DNA of 32,419 nt from Methanolinea sp. (GTDB lineage Archaea; Halobacteriota; Methanomicrobia; Methanomicrobiales; Methanospirillaceae). A program made the position numbers and the translations under genes. Positions within the stretch are counted from its first letter, which is position 1, and each line of letters starts with the position of its first letter. The stretch lies in assembly GCA_030055515.1 (NCBI GenBank), contig JASFYI010000005.1, forward strand, positions 99,698-132,116. Reading direction: 5' to 3'. The notes beneath the pieces were generated by a model, which was given only the letters and a program-made list of their open reading frames with translations, made no database searches and was not told the origin of the DNA. Positions 23,811 through 31,854 of this stretch are shown in pieces.

Positions 23811-25034
23811 ATGCGTCTCTGTCTCCCCGTGCTCTTCCTCCTGATCGGAATCCTCCTCTCCCCGTGCACCGCCTCGGACGAACCCGCGGACGGGACCGTC
23901 GTTCCGGCCGACGCCGGCGGCGGGGTCGCGGGCATCGCCGAGGCCGCGAGGGGCGGGCCCCCGCTTCCCCCCCGCGCGGACTTCGCGGTCTACGGGCCGA
24001 CGACCGGCCCCGCGCCGTTCCGCGTCCAGTTCTTCGACAACACGTCCGGGACACCCCCGTTCCGCCACCGGTGGGACTTCGGGGACGGGGGTGCCTCGAC
24101 CGAGATGAACCCCGTCCACGTCTACACCCAAAATGGCGTCTACACGGTGACGCTCGCCGTCGAGGGCCCGTACGGCTCTGACAGCGTGGCAAAGGAGGGC
24201 TACATCCGGGTGATGAACGCGACCCCGGCCGCAAACTTCACGGCGTCCCCGGCCTTCGGTCCCGCCCCGCTCGAGGTGACCTTCACCGACACGTCGGCCG
24301 GCGTCGTCCACGAGAGGTTCTGGGAGTTCGGCGACGGGACGACCGCGTGGAGCAACGAGAGCGCGACCGTGACCCACGTCTACACCCTGCCCGGGAACTA
24401 CACGGTCTCGCTCACCGTCCGGAACGAGGGGGGCGAGGATCGGCTGGCGCGCCCCGGCTGCGTCACCGTGCTCCCCTCGGGCCCGCCCCCGATCCCCTAC
24501 TTCGTCGCAAATCCCCCCTTCGGCTTTGCGCCGCTCACCGTCCGGTTCCGGGACATGTCGGTGCGGTCGCCCACCGCGTGGTTCTGGGACTTCGGCGACG
24601 GGGTGACGTCCACGGAGAGGAACCCGGTCCACACCTACGCGCTCCCCGGGATCTACACGGTCGCGCTCACGGTGGGGAACGCCGGCGGGACCGCGACCTC
24701 CACGGGAACGGTCGTCGTGCGGTCACCGACCACGGTCCCCACGCCGGCAACGACGGTCACCACCCCGCCGACGACCCCCGTTCCGCCCGCAAAGCCGCCC
24801 GTCGCGTTCTTCAGGATGAACGTGACCATCGGGAAGGCACCGCTTTCCGTCCGGTTCACCGACATGTCGTTCTTTGCACCGGCATCGTGGCACTGGGACT
24901 TCGGCGACGGGAACACCTCGTCCGAGAGGAACCCGGTCCACACCTACGTCTCCCCCGGGACATACACGGTGACGCTCACGGTGCGCAACGCCGCGGGCGA
25001 GAGCACGACGTCGCGGCCGGTCTTCGCGCGGTGA
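23811..25034 (+). CDS. Secreted surface protein with four PKD domains
   Basis: A 407-residue protein. Residues 1-22 (MRLCLPVLFLLIGILLSPCT) are a probable signal peptide. In-frame GTGs at 23799 and 23802 are possible starts. An Ala/Gly linker leads to PKD 1 (WDFGDGGASTEMNPVHVY), PKD 2 (WEFGDGTTAWS), PKD 3 (WDFGDGVTST), a Thr/Pro-rich linker and PKD 4 (WDFGDGNTSSERNPVHTY). PKD 2-4 correspond to the three PKD domains of the preceding gene in order, and both proteins end in RPVFAR, which points to tandem duplication; the acidic domain of the neighbour was lost here or gained there. It is probably an extracellular structural or adhesion protein. Confidence 0.83.
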   Translation: MRLCLPVLFLLIGILLSPCTASDEPADGTVVPADAGGGVAGIAEAARGGPPLPPRADFAVYGPTTGPAPFRVQFFDNTSGTPPFRHRWDFGDGGASTEMNPVHVYTQNGVYTVTLAVEGPYGSDSVAKEGYIRVMNATPAANFTASPAFGPAPLEVTFTDTSAGVVHERFWEFGDGTTAWSNESATVTHVYTLPGNYTVSLTVRNEGGEDRLARPGCVTVLPSGPPPIPYFVANPPFGFAPLTVRFRDMSVRSPTAWFWDFGDGVTSTERNPVHTYALPGIYTVALTVGNAGGTATSTGTVVVRSPTTVPTPATTVTTPPTTPVPPAKPPVAFFRMNVTIGKAPLSVRFTDMSFFAPASWHWDFGDGNTSSERNPVHTYVSPGTYTVTLTVRNAAGESTTSRPVFAR

Positions 25035-25047
25035 CCGCGCCGCACCA

Positions 25048-25064
25048 TTTTTCGCACCTATTTC
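25048..25064 (+). terminator. T-rich tract after the second PKD gene
   Basis: TTTTT at 25048-25052, followed by TTT at 25061-25063, lies 14-30 bases past the stop at 25034 and before the convergent Cdc6 gene. Confidence 0.35.
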
Positions 25065-25088
25065 CCCGCGGGAGTCCGGGAGAACGCT

Positions 25089-26273
25089 TCACGCCGCCTC
25101 CTCCCCCTCCCGCTGGCCGGGGCACGCCCCCGCATTCCCCCCGCAGGCGGAAACGACCCTCGCGGGGTCGAACCTGACGTGGATCTCCCTCGTCCTGCCC
25201 CTCCCCGCCGTCCTCCGGGCGCGGACCGCGATCGCCCCCGCCTCCTCGAGCCTCCGGACCCTCTGGTGGAACGCGGCGTAGCTCATCCGCACCCGCATCG
25301 TGACCGCGTCGAAGAGGAGGCCCGCCGTGAGGGGGACGCCGGGCTCGGCGAGGACAAGCCTCGCGGCCTGGAGGAGGATCTCCCGCTCCTCGCCGGAGAG
25401 CGCCTCCACGCAGTCCTCGAGCCGGGCATCCCGCGATGCCTCGAACGCCGCCTCCACGTGCCCCGCGGTGATCTCCCGGTCCCCCGCCCTCTCCGCGGCG
25501 AGCGCCGCCCTCCGGAGGAGGTCGATTCCCACCCGGAGGTCCCCGCAGGAGACGGTCTTCTCCACGACGAGGTCGAGCACGTCGCCGGGGAGCACGCCGG
25601 GGAGGAGTGCGCGGCGGGCCCTGTCGCGCAGGATGCCGGCGACCTCCTCCCTCGCGTAGGGCGAAAACGGGATCTCGGCCGCGTAGAGGACCGAGACGAC
25701 CGCGGGGTCGAGCGCGCGGGAGAGGTCGGTCCCGGGGTTCCCGACAACGAGGAGGACGCCGGCCCTCGCCCCGGGGTACGCCTCGTGGAGCCGGAGGAGC
25801 GCGGAGAGGACCTGGTCGAGGACCCTCCCGGCGAGCAGCAGGTTCGCGTCGTCGAGGCAGACGGAGAGGACGCGCTTCTCCGCGGCAAGGCCCTTCCCGA
25901 TCCGGTCGAGGACCTCGCGGACGGGGCTGCCGAGGGCGGGCGGGGCGTGCCCGTAGATCGCGGTGTGGATGCGGGAGAGGACCGCGTGGAGCGTCCGCTC
26001 GCCCTGGCAGTGGACGTGGACCGGGACGATCTTCCGCGTCGCCTCCTCGACCTCGGCAAATATCCTCCGGACGCAGGTCGTCTTCCCGGTCCCCGGCGGT
26101 CCCCGCAGGAGCGCGTTCACGGGCCTGCCGCCGTGCAGCCCGGGCTGGAGGCAGTACGCGATCTCCCGGAGCTGGGAGTCGCGGAAGAGGATCTCCTCGG
26201 GGAGGAAGTCTGCCTCGAGGACCTCGCGGTCGCGGAACACGGAGTTCCCGAGCGGGCCGATCACCGGGGCCAT
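25089..26273 (-). CDS. Orc1/Cdc6-type replication initiator
   Basis: A 394-residue AAA+ protein that would bind origins and load the MCM helicase. Walker A is GPPGTGKT (58-65). Walker B is SVCLDDANLL, with Asp where many relatives have Glu; this D-D form occurs in a second Cdc6 branch of methanogens, as far as I recall. A sensor-like LLVVGNPGTDLS follows, then the lid domain and a C-terminal winged helix (FHQRVRRLEEAGAIAVRARR). The ATG at 26273 begins just before the conserved SVFRDREVLEADFLP region. I see no convincing origin recognition boxes beside it, so it may be an accessory paralogue. It lies downstream of the restriction genes in the same direction. Confidence 0.88.
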   Translation of the reverse strand: MAPVIGPLGNSVFRDREVLEADFLPEEILFRDSQLREIAYCLQPGLHGGRPVNALLRGPPGTGKTTCVRRIFAEVEEATRKIVPVHVHCQGERTLHAVLSRIHTAIYGHAPPALGSPVREVLDRIGKGLAAEKRVLSVCLDDANLLLAGRVLDQVLSALLRLHEAYPGARAGVLLVVGNPGTDLSRALDPAVVSVLYAAEIPFSPYAREEVAGILRDRARRALLPGVLPGDVLDLVVEKTVSCGDLRVGIDLLRRAALAAERAGDREITAGHVEAAFEASRDARLEDCVEALSGEEREILLQAARLVLAEPGVPLTAGLLFDAVTMRVRMSYAAFHQRVRRLEEAGAIAVRARRTAGRGRTREIHVRFDPARVVSACGGNAGACPGQREGEEAA

Positions 26274-26371
26274 GCACGATCGGATCGGCCACCGGCTACT
26301 TGAAGGAGAGCGGGGCGCGGGGTGAAAGTGGACGCGGGGGATCCCGCAAGCGGGCCTCGTGCGCACATGCG

Positions 26372-27745
26372 TCAGGCAAATTCATCCAGTACCTTTCCGA
26401 GTTTCTCGAACTCGCCGTACCGGACCGTCCAGAACGAGGGGCCGTCGCGCACCGGAAAGACGGGGACCGCGTCGGAGAAGAGGATGCCAAAGACGGCTCC
26501 GCGGCCCGAGAAGAGATATTCGAGCGGTTCGAGGTACCCCCTCGCCCCCTTGAGGAGAGCCATGTACTCGAGGAGCTGGACGAGCCCCTCCCCCGCGTAC
26601 GCGGGGTCGTCGGTGTACTTCACCTCGCCGACGAGGACCCTTTGCTCTCCCGTCTCCCCGTCGCGGACCTCGAGGAGGATGTCCGGCCTCCCGGACCAAA
26701 TGGCCGCCGGGGATCCCCCCGTCGCCTCGCAGAAGGCCTCGAGGGCGCGGATCTTCCTCCCGGGGAACGAGTCAGGGTTTCGCAGGGCTGCTCTTGCCTC
26801 CTCGATTCCCTCCCACAGGGCATAGTTTCCCGCCGCGTTGTGGAAGATCCGGAACGTCTTTTCCCCCGCCGTCCAGCGCGCGACGCAGCTTTCGCCCTCC
26901 TCGAGCGGGTAAAAGACGATGCGTGCACCCCGCTCCCTGTAGTGGCGGATGATCCGCACGACCCAGAAGAGCTCAAAGAGCGCTTCGTCCCTCCCCGGCC
27001 TGATGAACGTCTCGTAGAGGAGCCACCGCGCCGTCCCGGGATCCCACTCGTGGGCCATCAGCCGGCGGTAGAAGAGCAGGAGCCGGGCCGCATCCCGGTA
27101 GAGGGGGAGCCGGGCCTTGAGCGCGCGGGAGACCATCCTCTCCGTGACCCTTGCCTCCCCGGCGGGGATCCTCCTCATGTACACATTCCCCGAGAGGAGA
27201 GAGGGCACAACCCTCCCGAGGTTTGCCTCCCCCACCCATGCCGAGACCCACCCGTACTCCTTCTCCAGCGCTTCCCGCATGTCGTTCTCGAGGATGTCGG
27301 AGATGATCGAGACGATCTCCCGGAGGACGAGGTTTTCCGGCGTACCGTACTCGCGCTCAATCCTCTCACAGACATAGCAGGGATTCCTCGAGCCTGGCCT
27401 GCACCGCGCCCGGAACGTCTTGTGCCAGTCGATCCTCCCCCGCACCTCCCCCTCGTACTCCTCGTCCCGAGCCTCGACCGTCGTTTTAACCCGGTGCAGC
27501 CGTTCCGCGAGGATGCGGGCGAAAGGGATCACGCCGGGGTACTCCTCTCCATCGCTCCCCTCCTGGATACGCTCCGAGAGGACGAAGTGGATGCGCAGGA
27601 TCTTCTCGAGGGCAGATATCGAAGGAAGGTAGCCCCCCTCCCGGAAGAACGTGGAAAGACCCCTTCTCTCTATTCTCCCCTCCTTCAGGAAGGCGAGGAG
27701 GTCGGGCGCGATCTCCTCGACGAGGATCTCTGGGTCGGTGACCAT
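26372..27745 (-). CDS. McrC-like nuclease subunit (PD-(D/E)xK)
   Basis: A 457-residue protein. Near the C-terminus GRPDILLEV (about 350) and VGEVKYTD (about 373) supply the D...E-x-K catalytic residues of the PD-(D/E)xK nuclease fold. The rest is a helical region with a C-x7-C-x2-C cluster (CRPGSRNPCYVCERIEREYG), which could bind zinc. The layout matches McrC, which cuts modified DNA when driven by the McrB motor. The ATG at 27745 begins directly after the stop of the McrB-like gene, with no gap. No symbol is given because mcrC and mcrB mean methyl-coenzyme M reductase genes in methanogens. Confidence 0.75.
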   Translation of the reverse strand: MVTDPEILVEEIAPDLLAFLKEGRIERRGLSTFFREGGYLPSISALEKILRIHFVLSERIQEGSDGEEYPGVIPFARILAERLHRVKTTVEARDEEYEGEVRGRIDWHKTFRARCRPGSRNPCYVCERIEREYGTPENLVLREIVSIISDILENDMREALEKEYGWVSAWVGEANLGRVVPSLLSGNVYMRRIPAGEARVTERMVSRALKARLPLYRDAARLLLFYRRLMAHEWDPGTARWLLYETFIRPGRDEALFELFWVVRIIRHYRERGARIVFYPLEEGESCVARWTAGEKTFRIFHNAAGNYALWEGIEEARAALRNPDSFPGRKIRALEAFCEATGGSPAAIWSGRPDILLEVRDGETGEQRVLVGEVKYTDDPAYAGEGLVQLLEYMALLKGARGYLEPLEYLFSGRGAVFGILFSDAVPVFPVRDGPSFWTVRYGEFEKLGKVLDEFA

Positions 27746-30331
27746 TCACTTCGAGGTTTCCCTTGGGATCCCAAGGAATTCCCGGGCGTATTCCACCATG
27801 TACTCCTTGTCCCTCACGCACTGCAAGCCTTCGAGGATTTTGATGAACTCTCTTTGATCCTCCTCGCGGAGACCCTCAAACTGGGGGACGACATACATCA
27901 CGAGCGCGGACTCCCACCCGTCACGTCCCGAGTGCAGGATGCACCTGATGACGTCGTGGATGATGGCAGGGCCGATCTTCCTCTTCTCGTTGATCCTCTC
28001 CCACGCCCCGGCGACCTCCGCTGCCATCCCCTCCGGGAGGTCGATGCCCCACCGCCGCGCATACTCCTCGACGAGCGCCCTGTCGATCCGCGGCGGCACG
28101 TTCACGGGGACGAATGCGAAGCGCCGCATGAAGGCGTAGCTCATCTCGTAAAGGCTGCTCTTGTCAAACGTGTTCATCGTCGCGATGATGCGCCAGTCGG
28201 GGTGGATGGCGAAAGTCTCCTCCCCGAGCGGGAGGGAGGGGTCAGGCTTCCCGACGATTCTCACGGGCTTCCCGCCGTACTCATAGGGGAGGGTGACGGT
28301 GTCCCCCGTGAGCACGGAGAAGAATGCCCCGAATGCCTTGTCGATGTCCGCCCTGTTGATTTCGTCGATGACCAGCCACCGGTTGGCCGGCTCGCCCCCC
28401 TCGCCGCGGAGGCACTGGAGGAAGAGCCCCGGGTGGAAGACGAGCCTCCCCTCGCGGTCGGGCCGGTAGCCGCCGATCGTCTCGTACGTCGACCACTCCG
28501 AGGACGCCGTCGCGAGGACGAAGTTCCCCCTGCCGGCATACGCCTCGCAGATATCCTGTGCGAGCTTCGACTTGCCCGTCCCCGGCGGCCCGATGAGGAT
28601 GACGTGCTTTCCGCTCGTGAGCGCGGCGTTCACCTGTGACGCGATCCGCTCCCATTCATCCGGCAAGAAATACAGGCTGGAAGAGGAGAGCCTGCGCCCG
28701 CGGAAGTTGACGGCGAGTTTCCCTGCGACCTCGCCCCACACCCGCACCGGCCAAGCAGGGAGCACCTCTCCTCCCGCCGCGATACCCGCGGGGTTTGCGG
28801 GCTCTCCCGGGAACGAGAGGGCCTCGAAGACGGGGAAGAGCGCGGAGAGGACGGTGCGGATCCGATCACCCACGTCGTTGGGGATCGCATCGGCACCGTG
28901 CCGTTCCGCGAGGATCGTCTCTTTGGACCACGCCCCGAAGTCCCCCGCGAGGATCCTGTCGCGGATGTTCTCCTGGCCTGCGGGATCCTCGTCACCTCTC
29001 GGCTTGTTGAACGCGTCGATTTCCGGATTCTCCAAAAGGACGTCCTGCACGAGCCGCTGGACCCGCGGGTCAGACCGTGCCGCCTCCACGTGGGCGCTCC
29101 CGACACGGTCCCCGTACGCGAGCCCGTACCTGAGTTGCGAGGGCGTGACCGCGATGAAGAGCTGGGGGACACGCGAGAAGCCCATCTCCTCCCCGTCCCC
29201 AGCCTCCCGCGTGATCACGCCCCACGTGTAGGCGTGGACTGCCTGTCCCACGAAGGGGAAGCCCCGCGTCGCGTACCTCCCCGTCGCCCCCCGCGATTGG
29301 AGGAAATCGTCGAGGAGCGCCCTGATGACCACGTTGGGAGTCGCCCCGTGCTTTCCCTTGAATGCCCCGATCGCGGGCTTCACGGACTCGCGGTACGCCT
29401 CCCTGTACTTCCCCGCTTCCGGCCCCCTGGCGAGGCTTTTGCCGTGGAGACCTTTCTTTTGGACGATGCCCGCGATCGCGATCGCGTCGCGGAATGCCTC
29501 CGGCAGGGATCGGGGCTCCTGTGCCCACGCACCTTCCCCGAGAGCGTGGAGGATCGCGCAGAGGGTCCAAGGATCCATCCCCGTTGCACCCGCGAGGGCG
29601 AGGAGGACCTCGTTTACCGCGGCGTACGTCGCGCCGGGTGTCGCACCCTCCCTGACGGCTGGGAATATCCCCGCTTTCCGCAGGGCATCCTCGACCGGGC
29701 GCGAGAGGACGCCGTATTTGTCGGGGTGGGCGACGTGGAGGATTGCCGACGCGAGATCCACTGCGCCGAATGCGTCGACGCGGTCCGCGACATGCCGCGA
29801 CTCGTCGAGGAGGAGAGCGAGTCGTTCCCTATAGACCCCTGCATCCCCTCCCTGCCAGCCACCGGGCCCTCTGGGACCAATCCACCCCCTCTGCCGGGCG
29901 TACTCGAGGAACGCGGAGAACTCCTCTCCCGTCGTGACAGGAAGGTGCCCGGGCGAGAATACCCGGCCAAACTTCCCCGTGACCTCCGCTTTCGACCCGA
30001 CGATCTCCCTATGGCCCGGTTCCCCGGGGACCGCCCGGTGGCGTTCCCCGAGTCGTGCGACCGCCCCCTCCCACGCGGTCATCCTGACGATGGGAAAGCC
30101 CCTCGCGGTCAGGAAGCGTACTGTCTCCCGCTCCCCGCTGAACGAGTGAGGACCAAGCTCTTTCCCGAGAGCAAATCTCGACGCGAGGGAGACGACGTAC
30201 TTCTCCGGGTAGAGCTTCCCGCCGTGCACGACCATGTACTCGGCAGCCTGCCTCTCCTTGGGGATGCCCGTTCTGTCTATCTCGCGGAGCGCCGCGAGGA
30301 CGTGCTCTCGCGTGATTTCCTGAGGAATCAT
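27746..30331 (-). CDS. McrB-like AAA+ motor with N-terminal DNA-reader domains (modification-dependent restriction)
   Basis: An 861-residue protein. The AAA+ core has Walker A GPPGTGKS at about residue 580, Walker B WLVIDEINRADIDKAFG at about 648 and the McrB-type sensor MNTFDKS at about 715. McrB uses GTP; the usual MNxxDRS is MNTFDKS here, so nucleotide preference is uncertain. Residues 1-75, with GGKLYPEKYVVSLASRFALG, resemble the N-terminal domain of ScoMcrA-type modification-dependent enzymes. The middle has an HPDKYGVLSRPVEDALRKAG block and a DUF3578-like block (FVGQAVHAYTWGVITREAG). Such domains read modified bases or flipped cytosines. With the McrC-like protein it should cut foreign modified DNA. 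No methyltransferase is nearby. Confidence 0.8.
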   Translation of the reverse strand: MIPQEITREHVLAALREIDRTGIPKERQAAEYMVVHGGKLYPEKYVVSLASRFALGKELGPHSFSGERETVRFLTARGFPIVRMTAWEGAVARLGERHRAVPGEPGHREIVGSKAEVTGKFGRVFSPGHLPVTTGEEFSAFLEYARQRGWIGPRGPGGWQGGDAGVYRERLALLLDESRHVADRVDAFGAVDLASAILHVAHPDKYGVLSRPVEDALRKAGIFPAVREGATPGATYAAVNEVLLALAGATGMDPWTLCAILHALGEGAWAQEPRSLPEAFRDAIAIAGIVQKKGLHGKSLARGPEAGKYREAYRESVKPAIGAFKGKHGATPNVVIRALLDDFLQSRGATGRYATRGFPFVGQAVHAYTWGVITREAGDGEEMGFSRVPQLFIAVTPSQLRYGLAYGDRVGSAHVEAARSDPRVQRLVQDVLLENPEIDAFNKPRGDEDPAGQENIRDRILAGDFGAWSKETILAERHGADAIPNDVGDRIRTVLSALFPVFEALSFPGEPANPAGIAAGGEVLPAWPVRVWGEVAGKLAVNFRGRRLSSSSLYFLPDEWERIASQVNAALTSGKHVILIGPPGTGKSKLAQDICEAYAGRGNFVLATASSEWSTYETIGGYRPDREGRLVFHPGLFLQCLRGEGGEPANRWLVIDEINRADIDKAFGAFFSVLTGDTVTLPYEYGGKPVRIVGKPDPSLPLGEETFAIHPDWRIIATMNTFDKSSLYEMSYAFMRRFAFVPVNVPPRIDRALVEEYARRWGIDLPEGMAAEVAGAWERINEKRKIGPAIIHDVIRCILHSGRDGWESALVMYVVPQFEGLREEDQREFIKILEGLQCVRDKEYMVEYAREFLGIPRETSK

Positions 30332-30542
30332 GGATTACTGAATTGTCATGCCTGATTCTATATATAGTCCCCTTACTGGGTCGAACTCAAAATACCGCAA
30401 AATTAGCTCTCAATTGACATTTGGGCACACATTCTACAACCCCGAATAAAAGTACAATTGTAAAAACCTCATAATACAAAAAAAATTAAGGAAAAACCGT
30501 AAAATTGACAGTACTCGAAGGGAAATACATATTTGAACAACA
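30332..30542. other. A+T-rich spacer between the McrBC-like operon and the transposon remains
   Basis: The composition drops abruptly from about 65-70% GC to well under 45%. It contains the McrB promoter, a 10-base palindrome TACAATTGTA (30453-30462), A-rich runs and a TATA-like TACATATTT at about 30527-30535 that would serve the transposase fragment. I see no gene in it; it may be the edge of an old insertion. Confidence 0.5.
30359..30366 (-). promoter_or_regulatory. TATA box of the McrBC-like operon
   Basis: TATATATA on the minus strand is centred about 31 bases upstream of the ATG at 30331. With no Shine-Dalgarno sequence before the ATG, this predicts an almost leaderless transcript for the two-gene operon. 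Confidence 0.6.
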
Positions 30543-30776
30543 ATGAACTCCCCCATGACAGTAGAACGGAAGGACCCAAAATGGTTCCTCTTGGAACAGG
30601 TCCTGGCGATTGTCTCAACACGCCGCGCATAGCAGGAATTTTCAAAATACGAGGTTACTCCGATAAAGACTGCAACCGAAGCGGTAAAAATTGCCATCGT
30701 CGCGAGGTTCTTTTTGGTTGACGATTTCGAAAAACCTGTGACATCGAAAGAAAGAGAAGGCTCTCTCGAAATTTGA
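30543..30776 (+). pseudogene. Degraded N-terminal fragment of an IS4-like transposase
   Basis: Reading from ATG at 30543 (or 30555) gives MTVERKDPKWFLLEQVLAIV, TAG at 30630-30632, then QEFSKYEVTPIKTATEAVK and IAIVARFF up to TGA at 30774-30776. The segments either side of the TAG join into one plausible N-terminal region of the transposase family whose C-terminus lies at 31855-32419 on the other strand. That is: a kinase-free helical start with DPKW...LEQVL, then K-Y-x-V-x-x-x-K-T-A. Traces continue to about 30840. The family match is from memory. The TAG is most simply a nonsense mutation. Confidence 0.5.
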
Positions 30777-30815
30777 GAACTCAAAATGGGAGATTTCCCA
30801 AAAGATTTCACCAAA

Positions 30816-30837
30816 TTACCTGGTTTTTACCTGGTTT
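30816..30837 (+). repeat. 11-bp tandem direct repeat at the left edge of the IS5-like element
   Basis: TTACCTGGTTT occurs twice head to tail (30816-30826 and 30827-30837), directly before the 3' end of the IS5-like gene. It may mark the junction or a slipped duplication. Confidence 0.5.
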
Positions 30838-30863
30838 TTTTTAGAAGTCATCGATAGCTCCCG

Positions 30864-31806
30864 CTACCAAACTCCTTTCCGTTTGCGAGAACCCCACGGG
30901 ATCAGATTGAACAAAAACGAGGCAAACACGTTTTTGACATGCACCCTCTCTACAGTCGTCACGAGAACGTGATCATGGGGGAATGTCCGTTTGATCACGG
31001 CGAAAACCCGTTCAATCACCCTCCGTGTCTTGCTGATCGCACGGTTCCTGCGCTTCTCCCTGATAGTCAGCGGGCAACCCCGGACAGCCCTTTTCACGGT
31101 TTTATCGATCGAGGCACGGGGTTTCACTCCGAAATATCCCTTGTCGCGGGACACTGTCTCCCCTAGCATCGGGAGGTCTACCTGGCTATCAGGGACAGAT
31201 GCAATCGTTGTCTCGATGCGGCAGACCAGGTGATCCTCCCTGTCGATGAGCACGTGGAGCTTGTATCCAAAACAGGGTATCTCTCCTCTTTTCGTCCAGG
31301 TCCCGTCTTTATTCTCCGGGTTTTTCCTTCATCCCGCGGTGATGTCCCGGAAGACAGTTTTCCCGGGTCCGCGGTGATGCTCGTTGCATCCTGGATGACT
31401 CCACGGGTGATTACAGGACCCTTGGCCGCGATCTGTGCCTGGAAATTATCCCATATCTCCTGGGATTTGCCTGATTCCTTGAGATGTTCGCGGGAGAACC
31501 AAGCTATGGAAAAATCGGGAACCCCGTGGAAAAACTTGATGGACTTCCGAAACGGGATGCGATCCGTCACCTGGCGTTCCAGTTCCGGGCCGGAGAAGTT
31601 GGAGAGTTCCTGGAGCACGAGGGATTTGACCATCACGACAGGGTCGATATTTGGTCTTCTGCCTTTCCTTTCTTGTTCTTGTAGAGGTCTTCAAGAATCG
31701 GGCGAAACTGGTCCCAGTCAATTATCGATTCAAATTCTGAAAGGCGGTCCCCAACCTTTTGTACCCTCTTGCATGCCTCGTGCAAGCCGAATGTTTCGAA
31801 GGTCAT
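30864..31806 (-). pseudogene. IS5-like DDE transposase gene broken by two frameshifts
   Basis: On the minus strand three frames together give one transposase. From ATG at 31806 the first frame encodes MTFETFGLHEACKRVQKVGD and later WDQFRPILEDLYKNKKGK, ending in a stop at about 31632. The second carries GRRPNIDPVVMVKSLVLQEL, then IPFRKSIKFFHGVPDFSIAW and DATSITADPGK. The third starts at about 31307 with NKDGTWTKRGEIPCFGYKLH and runs to the stop at 30864, with RDKGYFGVKP and RRVIERVFAVIKR. The DDE residues (D in QDATS, D in RDKGY, E in VIERVF) all survive. The second shift fits loss of one A from a run of six. A TATA-like element lies at about 31830-31840. Confidence 0.75.
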
Positions 31807-31854
31807 TGGGGAGTTTTCGATCGGCTGAGATATAGCTTTAACCCCCTCCCCAAA

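Larger units (their letters stand above)
22840..25034 (+). repeat. Tandem PKD-coding repeats shared by two neighbouring genes
   Basis: The PKD block at about 22840-23100 and that at about 24214-24476 are very similar at DNA level, for instance both read gaggtgaccttcaccgacac. The 3' ends, about 23460-23680 and 24814-25034, also match and both finish in cttcgcgcggtgaccg. The order is the same in both genes, so this is a tandem gene duplication. Confidence 0.8.

Noticed and set aside
26296-26340. GTGAAAGTGGACGCGGGGG as a possible origin recognition box
   Set aside because: Only partial resemblance to the ORB core, a single copy, no A+T-rich unwinding region beside it.
30630-30632. In-frame TAG as a pyrrolysine codon
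   Set aside because: The frame meets a second stop (TGA at 30774) and the gene is a transposase fragment; nothing else suggests pyrrolysine use. A nonsense mutation explains it better.
30434-30814. Open frame of 126 codons on the minus strand with a hydrophobic stretch
   Set aside because: It runs antisense to the transposase fragment, whose plus-strand reading makes better family sense. The hydrophobic part is a complement artefact.
31620-31660. Programmed frameshift in the IS5-like transposase
   Set aside because: Some IS5 relatives use frameshifting, and AAAGGAAAGG is slippery-looking, but a second shift at about 31310 fits a simple one-base loss, so decay is more likely.
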